Shown: positions 17,216 to 25,820, counted from the first letter of the stretch. The stretch: 60,166 nucleotides of DNA from an uncultured Megasphaera sp. (GCA_900540735.1 UQHB01000015.1:1-60166), one strand, 5' to 3'. A program made the numbers and translations. Notes: a model not told the origin generated them from the sequence alone.

Positions 17216-18799
17216 TTATTTCTGTAAGTCTTCTTTCATTTTCTTCAAGCCCATCGGTTTATCTTCAAAGAGGAAGGCCGGCATGGTCTTCACATCGTCG
17301 AGAATCGGTTTAAAGCCCATTTGGTCGAGAATATCTTTCTGCAGGTCTACGCCAGGAGCGATTTCCGTCAAATGAACACCGTCTTCTTTCATTTCAAAGA
17401 CAGCCCGTTCCGTAATGTAGAGGACGTGTTGTTTATGTTTCCGTGCGTAGTTGCCGCTGAAGGTAATGTGGTCAACAGTCGACACGAATTTTTGGACTTT
17501 CCCTTCTTGAATGATGTGGAGTTCGCCGTCTTTAATTTCTTCTTTTAATTTACCAGTCGTGAAAGTGCCGCAGAAGACAACGCTCTTCGTATTCTGCGTA
17601 ATGTTGACGAAGCCGCCGCAACCAGCAATACGGGTACCGAATTTAGATACGTTAATGTTGCCGTCTTTGTCGCATTCTGCAAGGCCAAGGCAAGTGAGGT
17701 CTAAGCCGCCGCCATCGTAGAAGTCAAACTGCGTTGCTTGGTCCATATATGCTTCGGCGTTGACAGATGCACCGAAACGAACGCCGCCGAGAGGTACACC
17801 GCCAATAGCACCAGCTTCGACCGTCATGGTGAGGCTATCACCAATGCCTTCTTCGTTAGCTACAGCCGAAACGAGTTCCGGAATGCCAATGCCAAGGTTG
17901 ATGACCGCTTCGTTACTCATGTTGAGGAGGAGCAATGCTGCACGGCGAGCAATGACTTTCTTCGCATTGAGCGGAGCCGGTTCTAATTCTTTAACAGGAA
18001 TGGTCGTTTCACCAGTTAAGGACGGGTCGTATTCGCAATCAAAGGACTGTTGCCGTTTCGTTTCGTCGTCTACTTGGACGATGTAGTCGACGTAAATGCC
18101 AGGAACTTTGACGAGTTTCGGATCGAGGGTCCCGCCTTTGACGATTTTTTCGACCTGAACGACGACTGTACCACCACTGTTATGAACAGCCTGTGCGAGC
18201 GGCGTGGCATCGAACGGCGAAACCTCTTTGCTCATGACGACGTTGCCCCATTCGTCAGCGTAGGTACCGCGAATAAAACCGACGTTCATGTCCATGCGCG
18301 GATAGAAAAGTTGTTCATGCCCTTCGATTTCAATGACTTTGACGAAATCGTCTTTCGTAATATCGTTCAATTTACCACCTGTAACGCGCGGGTCAGCAAA
18401 CGTATCGAGGCCAACGTGCGTAATCGTGCCGAGACGATGAGCTGCAACGTCACGGAAATACTGGGACAATGTGCCCTGCGGTAAGTTGTACGCTTCGATT
18501 TTATTTTCATTAACTAATTTCTGTAACGACGTAACAGCATTCCAGTGGCCAAGAATGGCTTTTTTCAGCATCCCTTCGTGAGCAAAGTGGTCACCACCGC
18601 GGCCATCTGTATTGCCTTGGGAAGCAGCATAAATGAGTGTCAAGTTTTTCGGTGAGCCCGTTTCAAGGAACCGTTCTTCTAAGGCACTAGTCAGCGCTTC
18701 TGGTTGGCCCGAGCCGACGAACCCATTGGTCGTAACGACATCATTATCTTTGACGAGCTGTGCTGCTTCTTGAGCTGTTATAATTTTCACTTGTTTCAT
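17216..18799 (-). CDS. pct: Propionate/acetate CoA-transferase
   Basis: The 527-residue protein fuses both subunits of a family I CoA-transferase. It closely resembles M. elsdenii Pct in motifs such as GTYADEWGNVVMS, HNSGGTVVVQVEKIV and FDFYDGGGLDLTCLGLAE. The segment TVEAGAIGGVPLGG near residue 330 contains the glutamate expected to form the enzyme-CoA thioester. It exchanges CoA between acetate, propionate, lactate, butyrate and similar acids in the cytoplasm. I start it at the ATG at 18799 because AGGAG lies ten bases upstream; an in-frame GTG further up would contain that ribosome site. Its promoter shares a 23-base box with the gntP promoter, suggesting joint control. Confidence 0.9.
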   Translation of the reverse strand: MKQVKIITAQEAAQLVKDNDVVTTNGFVGSGQPEALTSALEERFLETGSPKNLTLIYAASQGNTDGRGGDHFAHEGMLKKAILGHWNAVTSLQKLVNENKIEAYNLPQGTLSQYFRDVAAHRLGTITHVGLDTFADPRVTGGKLNDITKDDFVKVIEIEGHEQLFYPRMDMNVGFIRGTYADEWGNVVMSKEVSPFDATPLAQAVHNSGGTVVVQVEKIVKGGTLDPKLVKVPGIYVDYIVQVDDETKRQQSFDCEYDPSLTGETTIPVKELEPAPLNAKKVIARRAALLLLNMSNEAVINLGIGIPELVSAVANEEGIGDSLTMTVEAGAIGGVPLGGVRFGASVNAEAYMDQATQFDFYDGGGLDLTCLGLAECDKDGNINVSKFGTRIAGCGGFVNITQNTKSVVFCGTFTTGKLKEEIKDGELHIIQEGKVQKFVSTVDHITFSGNYARKHKQHVLYITERAVFEMKEDGVHLTEIAPGVDLQKDILDQMGFKPILDDVKTMPAFLFEDKPMGLKKMKEDLQK

Positions 18800-18844
18800 G
18801 TTGTTCCATCTCCTAATCACGTAGTAGAATCATTTCGTGATTTC

Positions 18845-18886
18845 ATTATACGTAAGGAGCATGTGGAATAATAGGTAAAAGCCATG
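18845..18886 (-). promoter_or_regulatory. pct promoter with conserved box
   Basis: Read on the minus strand, the box at 18864-18886 is CATGGC, three bases, TACCT, one base, TTATTCCA. Exactly 13 bases later comes TATAAT (18845-18850), a consensus -10. No good -35 hexamer is present; the box occupies its place. The same box with the same 13-base distance to a -10 lies upstream of gntP (38296-38337), 20 of 23 bases identical. This arrangement fits an activator-dependent promoter. Confidence 0.65.
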
Positions 18887-18900
18887 ACGGAAAAAGAGTC

Positions 18901-18940
18901 AAAAAATACGGCAACTGGTCAAAAAAGGCCAGCTGCCGTA
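18901..18940 (-). terminator. Intrinsic terminator after cbiK
   Basis: On the minus strand a stem of about 14 pairs (TACGGCAGCTGGCC with its partner) and a six-base loop are followed by six T, 16 bases past the cbiK stop. Confidence 0.88.
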
Positions 18941-18955
18941 CGGGCATGTCAAAAA

Positions 18956-19972
18956 TTATTTCGTTGCATTATCTGCTTCAAGAGCATTCCACGATTCATC
19001 AGCCCGTTCTACGAACATATGACGAACAGCAGCATTTTCACCGAGGCCGTGGATGTACGGTGTAACTGTAAATCCTTCTTTTTCGAGAATAGACTTATGC
19101 GAATCTTCTTCGGCACCAGCCATATCGTTGTTAGCGTGGTCACCAGCAACCATCATCATCGGCATGAGGTAGACGTGCTTAATGCCTTTAGCTTTGAGCT
19201 GCGGAATAACCGTATCGAGATGAGGCCAGCCTTCGACAGAGTAAATGAGGACGTTGCCTACATTGGCTTCATCGAAACGGTCTTGGACGACTGCATAGTA
19301 CGCATTGGCCGGATGGGGCGTGCCGTGTGCCATAACGAGGACAGCATCATCTTTACCAAGTTTCGGGAACTGCGTCTTCAGGGCCTGAACGAATTCAGCC
19401 AAATCATCGCGCTGCCCTTCTTGGCCCATCCAATAGAGAATCGGTGTGCCTAAGGTCATTTTTTTGAAATCATTTTTGTATAAATCAAAGATGGCTGAAT
19501 CGTATGCATATTCCATACCCGGAATAACGTCGAGGGATGTAATAGCAACACGTGTATAGCCTTCTTTTTTCAGCTGTTCTAAGGCTTGTTCCGGTGTAGG
19601 AACAGTAATGCCTTCATTTGCTTTAATGCGGTCTACAATAATGTGCGACGTGAATGCAACGACGACCTTCTGATCGGGATGAGCTGCTTTGATGTCAGCT
19701 ACAGTCTGGTCAATCGTTTTCTGACGGCTGTCTTTAAAGGTCGTACCAAAGCTGAGGACAAGAATCGCATCTTTATTTTCAGCATTGGCCATAGCCGGGT
19801 TGTTGTACGTACGAACGCCGATTTCAGCAGCTTGTTTTAAAGCCGGTGTAGCGTCTTTGACTTCCGGGTTGAGCGTGTAGCCTGCCCCCATAACCGGGCC
19901 AACGCCCATAGCACCAACAGCCATGACAGCTAAGGATAATAATAAGGCTTTTTTCAATTTTTTCGATACCAA
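18956..19972 (-). CDS. cbiK: Exported sirohydrochlorin cobaltochelatase (CbiK)
   Basis: CbiK inserts cobalt into sirohydrochlorin in anaerobic cobalamin synthesis. The mature part has FGTTFKDSRQKT, LVMAHGTPHPAN and MMMVAGDHANNDMAG; the histidines in the last two motifs are the expected metal-binding residues. Unlike cytoplasmic CbiK, this 338-residue protein begins with a clear signal peptide (SKKLKKALLLSLAVMAVGA, then GPVMGAGYT), so it should be periplasmic, as reported for a Desulfovibrio paralogue. The best start is the TTG at 19972, nine bases after GAGGAG; an upstream ATG would place that ribosome site inside the gene. A cobalamin riboswitch and terminator precede it. Haem or another porphyrin handling role outside the membrane is an alternative. 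Confidence 0.85.
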   Translation of the reverse strand: MVSKKLKKALLLSLAVMAVGAMGVGPVMGAGYTLNPEVKDATPALKQAAEIGVRTYNNPAMANAENKDAILVLSFGTTFKDSRQKTIDQTVADIKAAHPDQKVVVAFTSHIIVDRIKANEGITVPTPEQALEQLKKEGYTRVAITSLDVIPGMEYAYDSAIFDLYKNDFKKMTLGTPILYWMGQEGQRDDLAEFVQALKTQFPKLGKDDAVLVMAHGTPHPANAYYAVVQDRFDEANVGNVLIYSVEGWPHLDTVIPQLKAKGIKHVYLMPMMMVAGDHANNDMAGAEEDSHKSILEKEGFTVTPYIHGLGENAAVRHMFVERADESWNALEADNATK

Positions 19973-20042
19973 CGGAACCAACTCCTCATAAAAAATATAA
20001 TGGCATATTGCAATCACAGCTATGCTACAATCTTTGGCAATT

Positions 20043-20070
20043 AAAAAAGCCGCACAGATAGTGTGCGGCT
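20043..20070 (-). terminator. Riboswitch-controlled terminator before cbiK
   Basis: On the minus strand AGCCGCAC and GTGCGGCT form a stem followed by six T, directly between the cobalamin aptamer and cbiK. It is the likely expression platform, stopping transcription when cobalamin is bound. Confidence 0.85.
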
Positions 20071-20084
20071 GTCCATCACGTAGA

Positions 20085-20290
20085 TGTCCTAATCTCCATC
20101 CCCATCGCTCGCAGGTCTATCGGTGATTCTTCGTCAGGCAGTTCTTCTGGCTTGGCATCATCGCTTCGCTACGCCTTCCCATACGTTTGTACAGTGACAT
20201 CCTTGCAGCGTTGCTCTTCCTTACAGCGGCGGGACCGCGCCGGTTTTGCACCGGACTTCTCTATTAAGTATTCCACACCTGACTTGCAAT
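20085..20290 (-). ncRNA. Cobalamin riboswitch
   Basis: The minus strand contains the conserved cobalamin aptamer pieces in order: GTCCGGTGCAAAACCGG near 20250, CGGTCCCGCCGCTGTAA near 20230 and the B12 box GCCAGAAGAACTGCCTGA near 20140. It ends about 20 bases before the terminator. The outer limits are approximate. Confidence 0.9.
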
Positions 20291-20343
20291 ATGTATGTAA
20301 ATTCACTATATCATAAGACCTAAAGCGTGTCAATTAAAGGACT

Positions 20344-21252
20344 TTATTTCTTGACCATTTCCTTTAAATTTTTTAAATCATCTATGTCTACTTCTTTTAA
20401 TAAGGTCCGGAATTGGGCTAATTGCGCTTCTACTTCTGGTGCTAATTTCGGGAATTTAGGATTAATCTTGCGCAAGGTCTTCAAGACGATTTGGGCCACT
20501 ACGTAGCGCGTGTACCATTTATTATCAGCTGGGACAACATACCATGGTGCAGCCTTCGTCGACGTTGCTGAAATGACTTCACTGTAAATCTTTTGGTACC
20601 GATTCCAGTATTGCCGTTCTTGAATATCGGACATGGCAAATTTCCAGTTTTTCTGTTTCGTCACGATGCGGTCAATGAGGCGTTTCTTCTGTTCATTCTT
20701 CGATACATGGAGGAAAATCTTAATCACAGGGAAGCCATTTTCCAGCAAATACCGTTCCCAATCGCGAATCTGGCCGTACCGCGTTTCCCAAATGTCTTTT
20801 TTAATGAGCTTTTCCGGGAAATTATCAGACTTAATCAGATTATGAATGTGCGCCACGACGACATCTTCATAATGGGAGCGGTTGAAAATCCCAATTTCAC
20901 CGCGTGATGGCAAGGCCTTGTTAATGCGCCACATGTAATCATGGTCTTTTTCTTCAGACGTAGGTTGCTTAAAACTATGGACATGGACGCCAGCTGGATT
21001 TAAGTGCGCAAAGACATGCTTAATCGCACCGTCTTTCCCAGCTGCATCCATAGCCTGCAAAACGATGAGCACACCGTAGCGGTTGTCAGCAAAGAGCTTT
21101 TCCTGATAGTCTTGCATTTCTGCAATGGCTTTGGTCATACCTTCCGTCTTCACAGCATGCTTGTCAATGTCCACATCGCAAGACGTACTAAAATCAGCTA
21201 AGTTAATTTTAGTGCCTTCTTTCACTAAGTACCGTTCTAAGTCTATTTCCAT
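20344..21252 (-). CDS. Polyphosphate kinase 2 (PPK2)
   Basis: The 302-residue enzyme is a PPK2-family polyphosphate:nucleotide phosphotransferase, which uses polyphosphate to phosphorylate AMP or ADP. The Walker A motif is in LQAMDAAGKDGAIKHVF near residue 68, and the Walker B-like NRSHYEDVVVAHIH lies near residue 124. The single-domain length and the sequence around RYGQIRDWERYL fit the class I/III group. It is cytoplasmic. The gene has its own region downstream of nothing related, so no operon partner is apparent; the cobalamin riboswitch follows it on the same strand. Which nucleotide is preferred cannot be decided from the sequence. Confidence 0.88.
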   Translation of the reverse strand: MEIDLERYLVKEGTKINLADFSTSCDVDIDKHAVKTEGMTKAIAEMQDYQEKLFADNRYGVLIVLQAMDAAGKDGAIKHVFAHLNPAGVHVHSFKQPTSEEKDHDYMWRINKALPSRGEIGIFNRSHYEDVVVAHIHNLIKSDNFPEKLIKKDIWETRYGQIRDWERYLLENGFPVIKIFLHVSKNEQKKRLIDRIVTKQKNWKFAMSDIQERQYWNRYQKIYSEVISATSTKAAPWYVVPADNKWYTRYVVAQIVLKTLRKINPKFPKLAPEVEAQLAQFRTLLKEVDIDDLKNLKEMVKK

Positions 21253-21312
21253 CGTAATCCCTTCTTTCGCTTAATATATTTATCTATATTATATCATATT
21301 TAGGTTAAACAG

Positions 21313-21391
21313 TTTTACTCGGTTTCTTCCGAGTCGGTTTCATCCGAGTAAAAAATAACAAATAACACGCTTCCCTTCTGAGAAACGTGTG
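21313..21391 (-). terminator. Inverted repeats after the AcrVA2-like gene
   Basis: On the minus strand a small stem (ACACG/CGTGT around 21370-21391) is followed by a T-rich tail. Then comes a ten-base inverted repeat, TTTTACTCGG and CCGAGTAAAA (21313-21353), whose 21-base interior repeats CCGAGT once more. The first is probably a weak terminator; the role of the second is unclear. Confidence 0.45.
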
Positions 21392-21400
21392 ACGTACTAT

Positions 21401-22144
21401 CTATTTTGTTACATGCAAATACTGTACTTCTTGCGGTATATCACGCAAGGTTTGTTTAGCAGCTTTATATGCATGGTCTACATCTGCTGTCAAAACAGCT
21501 TGGTCAGAACTGATAAACTGGACGAGGCCTACCCAGTGCGTTAGATAATCTCGTAAAAAGGCTGGCGCGTAGACATCATCAGCTTTAGCCACACTGTTTT
21601 CAATAGCTTGAGCAATCGTTACCTTGCCATCGCGTGGGAAAGACAACGTAATGACTGGGAATTGCTGTCCTGTTGTACTGACCGGCAAGAAACGCAATTC
21701 ATATACGCCTTTATCCAAATCCCAATAGACAAAGAAGCCATCTAAAACCGTATCGAGGCCGGGCAGCATTTCACCGCTCTGCGGCTGAATATACATGGAC
21801 CACGCTAAGAGCTTCAATGTATCGACCGTCACCGTTGTATCCGCATAAGCATACACGTCTTGCGCCACTGCTTCGTCGACAGCATAGATATTTTTCTGCT
21901 GCCGCCAACCGGCTACGGCTGCGACCGTTTCCATATCGCGGAATAAGGCCGCATCTGTAATGCCTTGGCTATTACTAAATAAGGAAACAGACGCAGCAAC
22001 GGGCACAAAAATTTGGCCGTGCGGCCACAAGTCGTTCAGCGTTTCATCGTAACGAAAACGGTCTAATTGGTCAAACACGCTTGGATACTTCTTTTTAATT
22101 TGTTTTAACAACACCATTGGCAGGCTCTTTTTTACATCCATCAT
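21401..22144 (-). CDS. AcrVA2-like protein
   Basis: This 247-residue protein has no signal peptide or membrane segment. From memory, the order of motifs resembles AcrVA2, the anti-CRISPR from Moraxella bovoculi that targets Cas12a expression. WRQQKNIYAVDEAVAQDV (about residues 80-97) lines up with the AcrVA2 stretch containing WRNTLGIYQLDEEI. A tryptophan-containing strand SMYIQP, then DGFFVYWDL, a beta-rich region, an SVAKADD-like turn and a helix LTHWVGLVQFISS follow in the same sequence as in AcrVA2. Chromosomal AcrVA2-like proteins are known from many bacteria without Cas12a, so its role here may be different. It stands alone, between PPK2 and a divergent DUF805 gene. No cas gene is in the window. 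Confidence 0.6.
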   Translation of the reverse strand: MMDVKKSLPMVLLKQIKKKYPSVFDQLDRFRYDETLNDLWPHGQIFVPVAASVSLFSNSQGITDAALFRDMETVAAVAGWRQQKNIYAVDEAVAQDVYAYADTTVTVDTLKLLAWSMYIQPQSGEMLPGLDTVLDGFFVYWDLDKGVYELRFLPVSTTGQQFPVITLSFPRDGKVTIAQAIENSVAKADDVYAPAFLRDYLTHWVGLVQFISSDQAVLTADVDHAYKAAKQTLRDIPQEVQYLHVTK

Positions 22145-22363
22145 AGTCCCAACTTTCTCTGTATAAGATACTTGTATTATATCATTGTCGTGTCCATTCC
22201 CCGAGAGGTAGAAATAAAATTTACAGAGTATTTACGTGGAATATTTCACAAAAAAGAGTCCAAAGACTTCCAAAATGTCATCTTGAAGGAAAAGAGCAAA
22301 TTTTCTATACTACATATATACGATACAGAAACGGAATAACTATTGCTTGAAGGAGTGACACAC

Positions 22364-22693
22364 ATGGACACAACAAAATGGATAGATTTCTTAGAACATG
22401 GACGCATAGGGAGACTAAAATTCTTAGGCGGTTTGATTATCATTATGATGGTCATCTTTACCCTAAGCTCCGGCATCAAAGCCATTGCACCGGCCTTTGC
22501 CGTATCCCATCAAGCAATTATTGGCTATATATTATCGCTCATCTTTTTTACGCCCCTCTATTTAGCTAGAATTCGTGATTCTGGCTTTCCTACGTGGTTT
22601 GTTTTTGCCTCCTTTATTCCCGGCGTATCGGCACTCTTAACGATTGCCCTGCTCTGGTGCAAAGGAAACATGCCAGTATCGTCGGCATCTTAA
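22364..22693 (+). CDS. Small DUF805-like membrane protein
   Basis: The protein has about 109 residues. A short cytoplasmic start (DTTKWIDFLEHGRIGRLKFL) precedes three hydrophobic segments (roughly residues 22-41, 48-65 and 75-95). The motif LARIRDSGFPTWF between the second and third segment is the hallmark of DUF805 proteins, whose function is unknown. The ATG at 22364 has AAGGAG nine bases upstream; an earlier in-frame TTG would overlap this site. It is monocistronic, divergent from the AcrVA2-like gene and followed by a terminator. Confidence 0.7.
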   Translation: MDTTKWIDFLEHGRIGRLKFLGGLIIIMMVIFTLSSGIKAIAPAFAVSHQAIIGYILSLIFFTPLYLARIRDSGFPTWFVFASFIPGVSALLTIALLWCKGNMPVSSAS

Positions 22694-22724
22694 TTCGTTA
22701 TCCTCTATATTTCCCCTCTATATG

Positions 22725-22770
22725 AAAACCGGAACATCTCCCTGCCAGGACTGTTCCGGTTTTCTTTTTT
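22725..22770 (+). terminator. Intrinsic terminator between convergent genes
   Basis: AAAACCGGAACA and TGTTCCGGTTTT form a 12-base stem followed by a T run on the plus strand. It lies between the DUF805 gene and the M48 peptidase gene and can serve both. Confidence 0.88.
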
Positions 22771-23683
22771 ATATGGATTTAGCAATGCGTTCAAGCCGCG
22801 ACGACGTGTGTGGATGGTCGTCGAATACGGATTTGTACCACGGCTTCTCTGGACCTAAAAAATACTGCAGCCCTTCGGCCAATTCTTCACCTAAACCAAT
22901 CTCTACAGCATAGGCATCAGCCCGATACTCAATGCGCCGCGAAAAGAAGAGCTGTAAAATCCGTTGCGGACTTTGGAGCAAGACTTGATACATCGTCAGC
23001 ACGCCATAGAGCCCCCAATTTAGCAAAACAAAGACGATCCCCAAAATGAGAATGGGCCGAAACATAGCGCAGAGCCTCATAGCCCACACGATAAGCCATT
23101 GGCATACGTAGCCAACCGTATCGAATCCTTGGCACACGCTCAACGTCTTCGTATCACCATAGACGAGGTGACTCATTTCATGTGCCGCAATACCAGCCAA
23201 AGCCGGAATCGAAAGTTGCGCCAATAAAGGCCGTAAAAAGACAATGCGCTTATACTCTCGTGAATAAGCATTAAACTCCTCTGCTCGGGACACACGAAAG
23301 GTCCACGCCGAGACATCGAGGCCGCTGTGCGCAGCGACGTACGCTTTTACTCGTGCGAGCTTATCCTTTTCATAAACATCACCACGGTATTCGCGCATCA
23401 ACAAGGCCGGAATGACACGTAATACAGGAATCCGCGGTAATACCAGACCATTGAGCAGCCCCACGACTACCAGTAAGAGTATCGTCATGAGCACATCGGC
23501 ATACACTTCCGTTTGTGGTACCTTGGCATACCCTAAGGTCGTATAGATTCCCTGTAAAAATCGTTGAACCCATACTTGTTGATATACTGCAGCCGGTAAG
23601 GCCCAATGCACGACGAAAACGATAGGATAGGCAATAATAAAATTCACAGCTAAACTAAAACCAAGACTACATATATTCCACAT
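22769..23683 (-). CDS. M48-family membrane metallopeptidase
   Basis: The 304-residue protein has hydrophobic segments near residues 5-25 and 60-85 and another pair around residues 190-235. The zinc-binding HEMSH (near residue 167, in LAGIAAHEMSHLVYG) and the downstream EYRADAYAVEIG, which supplies the third ligand, identify it as an M48 (HtpX/Ste24-like) peptidase of the inner membrane. These enzymes usually take part in membrane protein quality control. It begins eight bases after the Eis-like gene stops, with a poor ribosome site, so it is probably translated by coupling. The substrate is unknown. Confidence 0.85.
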   Translation of the reverse strand: MWNICSLGFSLAVNFIIAYPIVFVVHWALPAAVYQQVWVQRFLQGIYTTLGYAKVPQTEVYADVLMTILLLVVVGLLNGLVLPRIPVLRVIPALLMREYRGDVYEKDKLARVKAYVAAHSGLDVSAWTFRVSRAEEFNAYSREYKRIVFLRPLLAQLSIPALAGIAAHEMSHLVYGDTKTLSVCQGFDTVGYVCQWLIVWAMRLCAMFRPILILGIVFVLLNWGLYGVLTMYQVLLQSPQRILQLFFSRRIEYRADAYAVEIGLGEELAEGLQYFLGPEKPWYKSVFDDHPHTSSRLERIAKSI

Positions 23684-23690
23684 ATATAGT

Positions 23691-24860
23691 TTAATACCAT
23701 TCGTTAATGTAGCATTTCGTCATCGGGAAGAGGTGCTGTAGTGTATCAAGAGCTGCATCTTCGCCAGCAAGTTTTTCATTGAACACGAGGTCATTGACGT
23801 CAAAGGCACCGAAAGCTAAGAGAGCCAGCGTGCCGATGGGCATAGTTACTTGCGGTTGTGCTTGCGGCGTAGCATCTACATGGGCTTGGCCGTCTTTAAC
23901 GGTCAGCGTAAAGATGCCTGTATTCCAATCGGCTAAGAGGTCTTTCGTTTCAAAGACGACATTTCCTTCTACACCTGCAGGATAGGGCAGTTGTTCTAAT
24001 GCACCTTTGACATCGACAATACGGCCAGTCATGAAAGGAATCGTTTCGTGCCCTTGTTTGCCATCTGGATAGAAGCGATAGCCTTGATCGTGAATCCCTT
24101 CATTCCACTGGAACGTATCTCCTTGGGAGCGATGATTATAGATGTAATTGAGAAGGCCCCGTTTGCCTTGCAGCGTCGAGTACACGAATTCACCGCTATA
24201 AATGGTCGGCTCACCCAATTTATAAAAGAGGTAACCAATGGGCGTATCGTCATGGAAGACGACAGCAATATTTCCTTCGGCCAACTGTGCTTCAATGTGA
24301 CTACGCCACGATGCTTCATCACGGACAGCATAGCCGGACAGGTTCTTCGTATAGGCATCATAGACTTGCGCCAAATACTGCCATTGGTCACTAGAATTGA
24401 CGAAACCGTAGCGGACAGTTCGATCCGTCAGAGGGCGCAAGGCTTCGAGAGGCATCGTTTCTTTCCACTGATGGCAGTAGAGTTCGTATCCATACGGTTG
24501 ATAGAACCCGGCTTTCGACGGCATGAGAATATGAATGTAATGACCGCGCCGTTTCATTTCTTGAAGAGATGCTAAGAGCAGTTTACCACCAACACCGCCG
24601 CGCCGTGCTGCCGGATGGGTCGCCAAACCGACGATGTACGACGTAGGAATGAGTTTTCCTCGAATGTTCAAGGTATACGGATTAAGATGGGTCAAACATT
24701 CCATATTGCCTTTATCATCAAAGCCCATGAGGACGTTTTCAGGCTTGTAGAAATTAGTGAAATACCACTGAAAGAACGGGTCTTCCCGTTTTTCAAAGCA
24801 ATAATCCCATAAGGATTCTACAAGATTTCTGTCTTTTTCTGTGGCTAAGCGAAATTCCAT
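23691..24860 (-). CDS. Eis-type GNAT N-acetyltransferase
   Basis: The 389-residue protein begins with a GNAT domain, with the acetyl-CoA loop in VGLATHPAARRGGVGGKLL near residue 77, then a second GNAT-like region, and ends with an SCP2-like domain from about residue 290. This three-part layout and the length match Eis (enhanced intracellular survival) proteins, which acetylate amines and are known for aminoglycoside acetylation in mycobacteria. Most bacterial relatives have no known substrate. It lies in a leftward cluster with a DUF2156 gene upstream and the M48 peptidase downstream. Confidence 0.82.
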   Translation of the reverse strand: MEFRLATEKDRNLVESLWDYCFEKREDPFFQWYFTNFYKPENVLMGFDDKGNMECLTHLNPYTLNIRGKLIPTSYIVGLATHPAARRGGVGGKLLLASLQEMKRRGHYIHILMPSKAGFYQPYGYELYCHQWKETMPLEALRPLTDRTVRYGFVNSSDQWQYLAQVYDAYTKNLSGYAVRDEASWRSHIEAQLAEGNIAVVFHDDTPIGYLFYKLGEPTIYSGEFVYSTLQGKRGLLNYIYNHRSQGDTFQWNEGIHDQGYRFYPDGKQGHETIPFMTGRIVDVKGALEQLPYPAGVEGNVVFETKDLLADWNTGIFTLTVKDGQAHVDATPQAQPQVTMPIGTLALLAFGAFDVNDLVFNEKLAGEDAALDTLQHLFPMTKCYINEWY

Positions 24861-24890
24861 AGTGCATGCCTCTTTTCTCGGAAACGATTC

Positions 24891-25796
24891 TTACTGTTTT
24901 AAGGTAACGTCAAATTTTTCGACGAATTTTACAGGGTTATACGATTCTTTAGAATGGCGCAGGCCCGGAATGCCCATGTCTTCTTCGCGGTTAATATACG
25001 TCGTATGGCTCCACGCATGGACAACAAATTCGTGGTTAATGACTTGATAAAGGCCGCGAATATTAGGGTCGCTCTTTTCAAAGTGAATAATCGCCGTATC
25101 ATCGTTGAGCATTTCGCCAATAGAAAAGGCTACGATTTTCCCAAAAATACGGATAGCACCGCCTGTTGGCTGGAGGACATCCCAGTTCTGGAAGACCGTT
25201 TCAATGGCATGGCGTTCACCTGCTAATTCTTCGTCTTCATCGTTGTCTTCGTGCTGAATATACCAAGTCTTTTCGGCTTCTAAGCATTCGCCAAAGATTT
25301 CCGGCGTAATGGGCACGTATTCCCAACTGCCCATGTATTGATTACGGAAATGGTTGAGGTTGTTTTTCTTTTGACGGAATTTTTTCCCAGATAAATTGAT
25401 TAAATCTTGGGTCAAATAGACGTATTCATAATTGTCTCGGTCTGGCGTAAATTCGTAGCAGTCTGGACAGAGCTTCTTAATCCGTTCTGCAGCTTCCGGC
25501 GTGACGCCTTTCATGAGGAATGGATAGCCATGTTCGTCAAACCATTCATGCATCCGTTCCACACCTTTAACAAAACTGCCATCTTTGCGAGCAAACGGAG
25601 GAATCCAGAATTGTTTTTTACCGCGGCCAGCGCGAACGTAGAGGACATTGTCTTCTTCAGCCCATTGGATTTCGTAAGGATATTGCCAAGCAAAGAGCGT
25701 CATGAAAGTCGCATCAGCTTGTTCGTATCTTTTTTGACTAAAATAGTCATCAATTATAGGCTTATCTTCCAAGCGAAATTCTCTAAATTCTATCAT
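24891..25796 (-). CDS. DUF2156 / LPG-synthase-C-like protein
   Basis: The 301-residue protein resembles the phosphatidylglycerol lysyltransferase C-terminal family (DUF2156), made of two GNAT-like folds. Indicators are FREFRLEDKPIIDDYF at the start, the pair FRQKKNNLNHFRNQY near residue 140 and GAIRIFGKIVAFSIGE near residue 209. Free-standing members lack the membrane domain of MprF and have mostly unknown substrates, perhaps aminoacyl-tRNA-dependent modification. It is followed 30 bases later by the Eis-like gene, so two acyltransferase-fold proteins are adjacent. Confidence 0.78.
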   Translation of the reverse strand: MIEFREFRLEDKPIIDDYFSQKRYEQADATFMTLFAWQYPYEIQWAEEDNVLYVRAGRGKKQFWIPPFARKDGSFVKGVERMHEWFDEHGYPFLMKGVTPEAAERIKKLCPDCYEFTPDRDNYEYVYLTQDLINLSGKKFRQKKNNLNHFRNQYMGSWEYVPITPEIFGECLEAEKTWYIQHEDNDEDEELAGERHAIETVFQNWDVLQPTGGAIRIFGKIVAFSIGEMLNDDTAIIHFEKSDPNIRGLYQVINHEFVVHAWSHTTYINREEDMGIPGLRHSKESYNPVKFVEKFDVTLKQ

Positions 25797-25820
25797 CGTA
25801 ATTTCCCCCTCATACAGATT

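Noticed and set aside
18864..18886. Reading the pct/gntP box as a sigma-54 promoter
   Set aside because: TGGC is present, but the obligatory GC of the -12 element is missing at the right distance in both copies, while a good sigma-70 -10 stands 13 bases after the box in both.
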